Part shown: positions 1 through 6,059 of the stretch, in pieces
How the letters are laid out: the number at the start of each line of letters is the position of its first letter
Position numbering within the stretch: position 1 is the stretch's first letter
From: CAZQLE01 sp964593905
Lineage (GTDB): Bacteria; Chloroflexota; Anaerolineae; Anaerolineales; Anaerolineaceae
Assembly: GCA_964593905.1 (NCBI GenBank)
Contig: CAZQLE010000147.1
Location: 1 to 10,064, forward strand
Length of the DNA stretch: 10,064 nucleotides
Reading direction: 5' to 3'
Program-made: the position numbers and the translations under genes
Notes under the pieces: generated by a model
Told to the model about the DNA's origin: nothing
The model's database searches: none
Seen by the model: the letters and a program-made list of their open reading frames with translations, nothing else

Positions 1-960
1 ATGGACCCCAAAAAGGTGTCGGCCTGGCTGACCCGATACCGGCGGGCCGGTGTGGTTGGCGCAACGGCCATTGCGGTGGGTACGCCGTTGTGTTCGTGTG
101 GGACGATGGCGATTTTGCTGGGCATGATGGCCAGCATGATGCCCTGGGCGCCGGTGGTGGCGTTTATGGTGGCCTCGCCGCTAACCTCGCCCGAAGAATT
201 GATCTACAGCGCAGGTCTGTTTGGCTGGCCGTTTGCCCTGGCATTTTTTGTATCTTCCATTTTGCTGGGTCTGTTGGGCGGCGCGGCTGCCTCATTCTTT
301 GAATCGCGCGGCTGGTTAACCGGCCAGGCCCGTTTTGCTGGGGCGGTTGAAGCGCAAGAATCTTGCGGGTGTGGCAGTGTGAATGCCCCCGCAGAGCGCC
401 CAAACCGGCTGGCCCCGGCGGTTGCTGCTGCACCGGTGCGGCCGGGTTCGCTGGGGCTGGTTGCGGTGGGGGCGTCGGGCGGTGAAACCGGCGCCTGCTG
501 CACGGTAGATCTGACCCCTGCGCCGCAACTGCGGCAGGTGAGCATCACCCGGTTTATGACCGAGGTGTGGCAAACCGGCCGGCGGCTGTTGGTGATGTTT
601 TTCGGGTTTGCCTTCATTGGTTATCTGCTCAATGGGTTGATCCCGGCCGAGTGGGTGGCGGCCGTATTTGGGGCCGGCAACGTGTACAGTATTCCCCTGG
701 CGGCTACGCTGGGGCTGCCGCTCTATGTAAATACCGAGGCCTCTCTGCCGCTGGTGCGTGCGTTGATCGACAGCGGAATGAGCCAGGGCGCTGCGTTGGC
801 CTTCTTGATCACCGGGGCGGGCACATCGGTTGGGGCCGTTGCCGGAACCCTGACCATTGCCCGCTGGCGGGTTTTGGCGCTGGTGGTGGGAACGTTGTGG
901 TTTGGGGCAGTGGCAATGGGATATTTCTATAACTTGATTTTGATGTCTGGGTGGTTGTAA
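1..960 (+). CDS. ArsP/DUF318-type membrane permease, probably 5'-truncated by the window
   Basis: Predicted multi-spanning permease of the ArsP_1/DUF318 group (PF03773-like), whose characterised members export organoarsenicals; the substrate here is unknown. The family hallmarks are visible. A PLCSCG motif lies at residues 29-34, followed by a hydrophobic stretch and a second conserved segment with SPLTSPEE (59-66). In the C-terminal half, GLPLYVNTEASLPL (238-251) is followed by GMSQGAALAFLITGAGTS (259-276). Hydrophobic segments cover roughly 15-60, 75-98, 195-215, 228-248 and 263-312. Between the halves is a long polar loop (about 100-185) with cysteine pairs at SCGCG (121-125) and GACC (164-167). 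The ATG at base 1 sits at the window edge. Family members normally have one or two membrane segments before the CSC motif, so the true start is probably upstream. The next gene has its own promoter. Confidence 0.8.
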   Translation: MDPKKVSAWLTRYRRAGVVGATAIAVGTPLCSCGTMAILLGMMASMMPWAPVVAFMVASPLTSPEELIYSAGLFGWPFALAFFVSSILLGLLGGAAASFFESRGWLTGQARFAGAVEAQESCGCGSVNAPAERPNRLAPAVAAAPVRPGSLGLVAVGASGGETGACCTVDLTPAPQLRQVSITRFMTEVWQTGRRLLVMFFGFAFIGYLLNGLIPAEWVAAVFGAGNVYSIPLAATLGLPLYVNTEASLPLVRALIDSGMSQGAALAFLITGAGTSVGAVAGTLTIARWRVLALVVGTLWFGAVAMGYFYNLILMSGWL

Positions 961-964
961 TCAA

Positions 965-992
965 TTGCATCCTGTGGGGATCATAGTATACT
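965..992 (+). promoter_or_regulatory. Sigma70-like promoter for the dppA tandem pair
   Basis: A -35-like TTGCAT (965-970) and a -10 TATACT (987-992) are separated by 16 bases. Transcription would start near 999, at the edge of a run of seven C (1000-1006), giving a leader of about 20 nt. That leader contains the purine-rich ribosome site GAGGAG (1012-1017) just ahead of the ATG at 1021. The call rests on sequence match only. Confidence 0.55.
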
Positions 993-1020
993 TAAATCAC
1001 CCCCCCACTCTGAGGAGAGC

Positions 1021-1845
1021 ATGATGAGAATATTGATTGCAGCCGATATGGAAGGCATTTCGGGCGTGACAAGTTGGAGTCATGTCAACCCGGCCAATGC
1101 TGAGTATGTTCGTTTTCGCCGCATTATGACCGCTGATGTCAATGCTGCCATTGCCGGTGCGTTTGACGGCGGGGCAGACCAGGTGATGGTCTCTGATGGG
1201 CATAATGCCGGGCACAATCTGATGGTGGAACTGCTGGACCCGCGCGCGCAGTTGAACGCGGGCAATGCAGCGCCTTACTCGATGATGTCGGGCATTGAAC
1301 TGCGGCCGGATGCCTGTATGTTTATTGGCTACCATGCCCGCGCTGGAACCCAGCAGGCCGTGTTAAACCATACCTGGGATTTGCACATTGCGAATCTATG
1401 GCTGAATGATATTCTGGTGGGTGAGACTGGTTTGAATGCGGCGGTGGCCGGCGCGTTTCAGGCTCCGCTTTTGCTGGTGAGCGGCGACCAGACCCTGGCC
1501 GCAGAAGTGCGGGCGATTATCCCCGGTGTAGAGGCGGTGGTGGTCAAACAGGCGACCAGCGGGCTTTCGGCTGAATGTCTGCACCCCACCGCTGCCCAGG
1601 CGCGAATTCGCGCCGGGGCCGGGCTGGCCGTAAAACGGTTTGCCAGCGGGCAGGGGCCACATGCGTTTGCCTTCAATGGACCGGTGACCCTGACGGTGGA
1701 GTTCACCCAGTCCATCGAGGCCGCCCGTTCCACCCGGCTGCCGGGTGTGCACCGGGTGGAATCAAAAAAGGCGCAATTTGTCGCCGCCGACATGCTGATG
1801 GCGATTCGCGCCTTTCGCAGCATGGCAACATTGGCCCAGGGTTAG
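1021..1845 (+). CDS. dppA: M55-family zinc D-aminopeptidase, copy 1 (DppA-like)
   Basis: Predicted cytoplasmic zinc peptidase of MEROPS family M55, whose type member DppA of Bacillus subtilis releases D-alanine from short peptides. The M55 zinc ligands are in place: D9 and E11 (in DMEGISG), H61 (in SDGH), H105 (in GYHARAG) and E135 (in GETG). The family's catalytic histidine corresponds to H117 (in LNHTW). At 274 residues it has the usual family length, and there is no signal peptide, which fits turnover of imported or recycled peptides. Two ATG codons lie back to back (1021 and 1024); GAGGAG at 1012-1017 fits either, so the N-terminus is uncertain by one residue. A second copy follows after 18 bases, probably in the same transcript. 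No oligopeptide ABC transporter is visible nearby, unlike the Bacillus dpp operon. The exact substrate is unknown. Confidence 0.9.
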   Translation: MMRILIAADMEGISGVTSWSHVNPANAEYVRFRRIMTADVNAAIAGAFDGGADQVMVSDGHNAGHNLMVELLDPRAQLNAGNAAPYSMMSGIELRPDACMFIGYHARAGTQQAVLNHTWDLHIANLWLNDILVGETGLNAAVAGAFQAPLLLVSGDQTLAAEVRAIIPGVEAVVVKQATSGLSAECLHPTAAQARIRAGAGLAVKRFASGQGPHAFAFNGPVTLTVEFTQSIEAARSTRLPGVHRVESKKAQFVAADMLMAIRAFRSMATLAQG

Positions 1846-1863
1846 AAAACAACGGAGAAACGG

Positions 1864-2688
1864 ATGAAACTCTTAATTTGCATGGATATGGAAGGCATTT
1901 CGGGCGTAAGCCGCTGGGAGCATGTGACCCCCGGGCACGCGGAGTATGAGCGCTTTCGACGGGTGATGACGGCGGATGTGAACGCGGCCATTGCCGGCGC
2001 TTTTGCCGCCGGGGTGGACGATGTGGTGGTGACCGATGGACACTGGGACGGCCAAAATGTCTTGATTGAAGAGCTTGACCCGCGCGCAAAATTGAACAGC
2101 GGCAACGCCGCCCCGTTTTCGATGGTGCAGGGCGCCGATGCCAAACCAGATGCTGCGTTCTTGATCGGGTATCATGCCCGGGCAGGCGCACACCCGGCCG
2201 TGCTGGACCATACCTGGTCGAGTGTGCGGGTGGCTGATTTATGGATTAATGATCGCGTGAGCGGTGAGAGCGGCCTGAACGGCTCGGTGCTGGGCCATTT
2301 TGGCGTGCCGGTGCTGATGGTTTCGGGTGATCAAACCGCCACGGCCGAGGCGGCCGCATGGATGCCCGGCATCGAAACTGCGGTGGTCAAACAGGCCACC
2401 AGCCGCACTTCGGCCGATTGTCTGGCGATTGAAGCCGCCCAGAAGCTGATCTGTGAGAAGGCCGAAACCGCAGTGCGCCGATTTTTGCAGGGCCAGGCCC
2501 CGCAGCCGTTGCAGACCGCTGCCCCGGTGAAGATGCGGGTGCGTTTCAACACTTCGGCCCAGGCCGATGGCGCTGAGGTGGTTCCCGGTGCTGTGCGTGC
2601 AGACGGGCGGACGGTTGAGTTTGAATCGGCCGATATGGTGGAGGCTTACTTTATGTTCCGCAGCGTGGTTGGGCTGGCGAATCGCTAA
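1864..2688 (+). CDS. dppA: M55-family zinc D-aminopeptidase, copy 2 (DppA-like)
   Basis: Tandem paralogue of the preceding gene, also 274 residues. By hand alignment, 42 of the first 60 residues match copy 1. The M55 active-site set is complete: D8 and E10 (DMEGISG), H60 (TDGH), H104 (GYHARAG), E135 (GESG), and the catalytic histidine H116 (LDHTW). Both copies are therefore expected to be active. The C-terminal third (about 190-274) differs most between copies, including the region before the final FESADM/FVAADM motif. This could reflect different peptide preference or assembly; DppA is known to form a ring-shaped decamer, and whether the two copies mix is unknown. The start has a purine-rich site (CGGAGAAA) a few bases upstream. 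The 18-base gap suggests co-transcription with copy 1. No signal peptide is seen. Confidence 0.9.
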   Translation: MKLLICMDMEGISGVSRWEHVTPGHAEYERFRRVMTADVNAAIAGAFAAGVDDVVVTDGHWDGQNVLIEELDPRAKLNSGNAAPFSMVQGADAKPDAAFLIGYHARAGAHPAVLDHTWSSVRVADLWINDRVSGESGLNGSVLGHFGVPVLMVSGDQTATAEAAAWMPGIETAVVKQATSRTSADCLAIEAAQKLICEKAETAVRRFLQGQAPQPLQTAAPVKMRVRFNTSAQADGAEVVPGAVRADGRTVEFESADMVEAYFMFRSVVGLANR

Positions 2689-2737
2689 GAGTCATACATG
2701 GTGGGTAGAGAGCCGTAAGCCGGCGAAAAAATTTTTG

Positions 2738-2805
2738 CAGGGGCAAAGCTTTTGCGGTAGCAGCGTGGGCAGACCATGTTGCTGCGGGCAGAAGCTTTGC
2801 CCCTG
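2738..2805 (+). repeat. Long inverted repeat (18-bp arms, 32-nt spacer)
   Basis: Left arm 2738-2755 (CAGGGGCAAAGCTTTTGC) and right arm 2788-2805 are reverse complements over 18 positions, with a single G·U-type mismatch. The 32-nt spacer holds a smaller GCAGC/GCTGC pairing. A second, outer inverted repeat, GCCGGCG (2719-2725) with CGCCGGC (2826-2832), flanks it. There is no clean T-run after the right arm on the + strand, so a standard intrinsic terminator is doubtful, although the position after the dppA pair would suit one. The form resembles dispersed GC-rich palindromes (REP or MITE-like) of environmental bacterial genomes. Confidence 0.7.
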
Positions 2806-2872
2806 ATGTATTTAATCTGGGAACCCGCCGGCCGCTGCCTGGCCCCCGCAAGCCTTACATTTATGGTTTCCC

Positions 2873-2901
2873 TTGCACAGCGGCTCTTCCTGGGGCATAA
2901 T
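2873..2901 (+). promoter_or_regulatory. Sigma70-like promoter giving a near-leaderless transcript
   Basis: TTGCAC (2873-2878) and CATAAT (2896-2901) are separated by exactly 17 bases. Initiation about 7 bases downstream of the -10 would fall at 2908-2910, on the ATG of the TGT-like gene (2910). No Shine-Dalgarno sequence precedes that ATG. The simplest reading is a leaderless or nearly leaderless mRNA for the five-gene operon. Confidence 0.6.
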
Positions 2902-2909
2902 GTTGCCAT

Positions 2910-4028
2910 ATGATCACATCTTCTTCATCTATCTACCCGACCAGCCTGGACCTGGCACACGGCTGCCTGGAACTGCCCATTTATCTGCCGGATGCCACCT
3001 ATGGCATGGTGCGCGCAGTGGATGCGGTGGACCTGATGAACAGTCAGGTACGCGCGCTGGTGATGAACACTTTTCATCTGATGCAGCGTCCCGGCACGAG
3101 TACCATTCAGACCCTGGGCGGGCTGCATCAAATGAGCGGTTGGGACCGGCCCATTGTGACCGACTCGGGCGGTTTTCAGGCCTATTCGCTCATCCGTCAG
3201 AACCCAAAATTTGGGCAGCTCACCGAAAAAGGGCTGACCTTTCGACCCGAGAACTCGGACCGGAAGTTTCATCTCACCCCCGAAAAAAGTGTGCAGCTTC
3301 AGCTCAGCTATGGCACCGATGTGGTGATCTGCCTGGATGACTGCACCCATGTTGACTCAGATGAGAACGAGCAGCGCATTTCGGTTCAACGCACCGTGGC
3401 ATGGGCGCGGCGCAGCCGTGAGGAATTTGACCGGCAAATTAAACAAAAAAAATATCCCGCAGGCCAGACGCCGCCGCGCCTGTTTGCGGTGGTGCAGGGC
3501 GGCGGGTATCGCGACCTGCGCAAAGAATGCGCCGACCGGCTGCTGGAGATTGGCTTTGACGGCTATGGCTTTGGCGGTTGGCCGCTGGACGCGGAAAATC
3601 ATTTGTTGGAAGATATTCTGGGCTATACCCGCGAGTTAATTCCGGCTGAATATCCCATGCACGCCCTGGGGGTGGGGCACCCCGAGAACGTGCTGGCCTG
3701 CTACCGTCTGGGATACGGCATTTTTGACAGCGCCATGCCCACCCGCGATGCGCGGCACGGCAGATTGTATTCTTTTGCCAACTCGGATGGCAGCCTGAGC
3801 GGCAACTGGCTGCGGTATGTGTATATCGGAGATGAAAAGCACATCCGCGCCAACACGCCGGTTTCACCCGGCTGCGACTGCCTGACCTGCTCGCGTTATT
3901 CACTGGCCTATTTGCGCCATTTATTCAAGATGAACGACAGCCTTTACCCGCGTATGGCCACCATCCATAACCTGCGCTTTATGACCCAGCTCACCGAGCG
4001 CATGAAGACCCCCACACATGGCAGATGA
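2910..4028 (+). CDS. tgt: TGT-family tRNA-guanine transglycosylase (queuosine pathway), divergent
   Basis: Predicted to swap guanine for a 7-deazaguanine base in tRNA, normally preQ1 at wobble position 34 of GUN-anticodon tRNAs. At 372 residues it has the usual length. The general acid/base aspartate is D85 (in TDSGGFQ, 84-90). The base-binding aspartate corresponds to D143 (CLDDC) and the glutamine to Q196 (VVQGG). The covalent nucleophile corresponds to D273 (FDSAMPTR). The zinc site is C322, C324, C327 and H353 (in TIHNL). The segment that is GGLAVGE in standard bacterial TGT reads GGWPLDAE here (222-229), inside the base pocket, and the nucleophile loop has Ser for the usual Cys, so base specificity may differ. 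It heads a tightly packed operon and overlaps the next gene by 11 bases. The start is the first ATG, directly at the predicted transcription start. A non-Q role is possible. Confidence 0.87.
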   Translation: MITSSSSIYPTSLDLAHGCLELPIYLPDATYGMVRAVDAVDLMNSQVRALVMNTFHLMQRPGTSTIQTLGGLHQMSGWDRPIVTDSGGFQAYSLIRQNPKFGQLTEKGLTFRPENSDRKFHLTPEKSVQLQLSYGTDVVICLDDCTHVDSDENEQRISVQRTVAWARRSREEFDRQIKQKKYPAGQTPPRLFAVVQGGGYRDLRKECADRLLEIGFDGYGFGGWPLDAENHLLEDILGYTRELIPAEYPMHALGVGHPENVLACYRLGYGIFDSAMPTRDARHGRLYSFANSDGSLSGNWLRYVYIGDEKHIRANTPVSPGCDCLTCSRYSLAYLRHLFKMNDSLYPRMATIHNLRFMTQLTERMKTPTHGR

Positions 4029-4830
4029 CGTTCGATTGGTGGAACTGATTCAACAGGTGCAGGCCGGGGCACGCTACCGCGAACTGGACCCTGACCTGGT
4101 GCGGCGTTTGACGGTCGTTGAACTGGCCAAAGGGCGCAGCGACAAAGAGACGGTCAAGGCGGTGCGCAACAAGCTGCATCAGGTGGGCGGGGCTTACCAG
4201 GAGGCGGGCATGGCCTACGCCCGCTGGACGGCTGCGTTGGAGAGCCTGCCCCCTTCGCTGGCTGCACCCGCGACGCAGGATTTTTGCCGTGTTGTGCTGC
4301 GCCAGCACGCCTCGACCCGTGAACGGCTGGGGATTGTGGAGCATTTCTTTTACGAGACGCTGGCCTCGCTGGGCCCGCTGAACTCGGTGTTGGATCTGGC
4401 CTGCGGGTTGAACCCGCTGTGTGCGCCGTGGATGCCGCTGGCCGAAGGGGCGCAGTACTGGGCCTGTGATATTTATCGGGATATGACCGTCTTTTTGACC
4501 CGGTTTATGGCGCAGGTTGGTTTGCAGGGCGGGGCCGGGCTGTGTGATCTGGTGCAGGGCTGCCCGCAAAAACCGGTGCAGCTTGTGTTGCTGCTCAAAA
4601 CCATCCCCTGTCTCGAGCAGGTGGATAAGCAGGTTGGCCCGCGGCTGCTCGACAGTCTGCCGGGGGAACACGCCCTGATCTCCTTCCCGGCGCACAGCCT
4701 GGGCGGGCGCGCCAAGGGGATGGTGCAGAATTATGAGGCTCATTTTCAAGAACTGGTTGCCGGCCGCGGCTGGCGGGTGAAGCGCTTTGAGTTTTCATCT
4801 GAGCTGGCTTTTTTGTGCAGCCGGAGTTGA
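4018..4830 (+). CDS. Arm/FmrO-family 16S rRNA methyltransferase, copy 1 (m7G1405-type)
   Basis: SAM-dependent methyltransferase of the FmrO/Arm family (Sgm, ArmA, RmtB relatives), which methylates N7 of G1405 in 16S rRNA and confers resistance to 4,6-disubstituted deoxystreptamine aminoglycosides. It has an N-terminal helical RNA-binding region (1-95) with KAVRNKLHQVGGAY, then HASTRERL (97-104), the SAM motif LDLACGLNPL (125-134), D151, D177, LLLKTIPCLE (191-200), SFPAHSLGGRAKGM (222-235) and SELAFL (261-266). With a constant offset of five residues these reproduce the functional Sgm residues: R103, D151, D177, K194, E200, R231, M235 and E262. The length of 270 fits the family. The start overlaps the TGT gene by 11 bases with no clear ribosome site, suggesting translational coupling. 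No aminoglycoside biosynthesis or mobile genes are nearby. The target is inferred, not shown. Confidence 0.88.
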   Translation: MADDVRLVELIQQVQAGARYRELDPDLVRRLTVVELAKGRSDKETVKAVRNKLHQVGGAYQEAGMAYARWTAALESLPPSLAAPATQDFCRVVLRQHASTRERLGIVEHFFYETLASLGPLNSVLDLACGLNPLCAPWMPLAEGAQYWACDIYRDMTVFLTRFMAQVGLQGGAGLCDLVQGCPQKPVQLVLLLKTIPCLEQVDKQVGPRLLDSLPGEHALISFPAHSLGGRAKGMVQNYEAHFQELVAGRGWRVKRFEFSSELAFLCSRS

Positions 4831-4836
4831 GAGACC

Positions 4837-6048
4837 ATGATCGATTCAGTGCGGCATCAATTCAATTCCTGGCGTGCCAACCCGCAGCGCTGGAGCGATC
4901 TGCGCGCGGGCTGGTTCTGGCAGAGTATTCTTACGCCATTTCTGGCGACCCGTCTGGCGGCGGTGGTGGTGATGTGGTTTGGGCGTTATTATCTGCCCAA
5001 CCCCACCTATGAGCGCTACACCGAACGCGGCTGGGTGTCTTCACCCCATTTTTTGCTCGATATCTGGGCGCGCTGGGATGCGCAGCATTACCTCTCGATC
5101 ATCGAAAAGGGCTATCAGCCGGCCGCCGACCTGAGCGGGCAGATGAGCAACGTGGCCTTCTTTCCGGCCTACCCTTATCTGGTCAAGCTGTTTACGTTTT
5201 TGCTGCCGGGGGGGCTGGTCTCACGCAGTGTAATTCTGGTGATCGGGCTGGCGCTTTCGAACCTGCTGTTTCTGGCGGCGCTGGTGCTGTTGTTCCGGCT
5301 GGTGCGCGACCATCTTTATGATGAGGCCGCCGCCCGCCGCACGGTGCTGCTGGTGATTCTCTTTCCGGCCGGGTTTTATTTTTCAGCCTTTTATACCGAG
5401 AGCCTGTTTCTCTTTCTGGCGCTGCTGGCGTTTACGGCGGCGCTGGAGCGGCGCTGGTGGCTGGCCGGGGTGAGCGCCGGGTTGTTAACCGTCACCCGCG
5501 CACAGGGAATTTTGATCGCCCTGCCACTGGTCTGGCTGTATATGGATTCGATCCACTGGCGGCTGCGTGATTTGCGCCCGCAAGTGCTCTGGCTGGGGTT
5601 CACCCCGCTGCCGCTGGTAGCGCATCTGGCGTGGTTGAACCGCCTGACCGGTGATTTTTTGGCCCCCATGACGGCCCAAAAAGCCTGGGGGCACCAGATT
5701 GGCAACTTTCGCGAGAACGTGCTGGGCGCATTTTCGTATGCCGGCGCAGATGTATATAAATTGAACATCCTCTTTCTGGGGCTGTTTTTGCTGCTGGGGG
5801 TCTGGGCCCTGGTCCGGCTGCCGCAGTCGCGGGCTTATGGTTTGTTTGCGCTGCTGCTTCCGGCGGCCAATTTATTCACCGGTAACTACCTGGGCATGAC
5901 CCGTTATCTGGCGGTGGTTTTTCCGGCTTTTATTGCGCTGGCGGCGCTGCTCAAACCGCGCGAGTTGTTCTGGTGGGTGGGAGTGTTGTTTCTCTCGCTC
6001 CAGGCGGCTTTCTGGGTGGGGTGGGTAAATTTATACTGGATTGCCTGA
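4837..6048 (+). CDS. PIG-V-like GT-C membrane glycosyltransferase
   Basis: Integral membrane protein of 403 residues resembling the bacterial PIG-V/COG5542 mannosyltransferase-like group of GT-C enzymes, which transfer sugars from polyprenyl-phosphate donors on the outer face of the membrane. After an N-terminal membrane segment (about 28-48) there is an external loop with RWDAQHYLSI (79-88). Its D81 is at the position of the GT-C catalytic aspartate, and GY and NVAFFPAYP (105-113) follow, as in the family. Further hydrophobic segments run through 130-155, 168-200, 208-235, 250-268, 310-326, 335-370 and 378-400, with FYTESLFLF (185-193) and MTRYLAVVFPAF (354-365) as family-like motifs. It starts 6 bases after the upstream methyltransferase, with GAGAG as ribosome site. 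A glycosyltransferase between two rRNA methyltransferases is unexpected. Donor and acceptor are unknown. Confidence 0.8.
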   Translation: MIDSVRHQFNSWRANPQRWSDLRAGWFWQSILTPFLATRLAAVVVMWFGRYYLPNPTYERYTERGWVSSPHFLLDIWARWDAQHYLSIIEKGYQPAADLSGQMSNVAFFPAYPYLVKLFTFLLPGGLVSRSVILVIGLALSNLLFLAALVLLFRLVRDHLYDEAAARRTVLLVILFPAGFYFSAFYTESLFLFLALLAFTAALERRWWLAGVSAGLLTVTRAQGILIALPLVWLYMDSIHWRLRDLRPQVLWLGFTPLPLVAHLAWLNRLTGDFLAPMTAQKAWGHQIGNFRENVLGAFSYAGADVYKLNILFLGLFLLLGVWALVRLPQSRAYGLFALLLPAANLFTGNYLGMTRYLAVVFPAFIALAALLKPRELFWWVGVLFLSLQAAFWVGWVNLYWIA

Positions 6049-6050
6049 GG
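6047..6050 (+). promoter_or_regulatory. Ribosome binding site deciding a TTG start
   Basis: GAGG (6047-6050) overlaps the stop codon of the glycosyltransferase gene (TGA, 6046-6048) and lies 9 bases before TTG at 6060. It supports TTG 6060 as the start of the second Arm-family gene. The upstream ATG at 5973 would put about 29 unrelated residues in front of the family's N-terminus and overlap the previous gene by 76 bases. Confidence 0.6.
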
Positions 6051-6059
6051 ATTTTACGC

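Noticed and set aside
2738..2810. Rho-independent terminator for the dppA pair
   Set aside because: The stem is long and separated by a 32-nt spacer, and the following bases (ATGTATTTAAT) lack a solid T-run. It is kept as a repeat instead.
2873..3340. 155-aa + strand frame overlapping the TGT gene start
   Set aside because: It lies mostly inside the clearly homologous TGT gene in another frame and has no recognisable motifs.
3991..4749. 252-aa antisense frame opposite the first Arm-family gene
   Set aside because: It is rich in His/Gln/Arg/Pro as expected from the complement of a GC-rich gene, with no family motifs.
5973..6059. Upstream ATG start for the second Arm-family gene
   Set aside because: It would overlap the glycosyltransferase gene by 76 bases and add residues unrelated to the family. 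TTG 6060 with GAGG 9 bases upstream gives a 275-aa protein aligning with copy 1.
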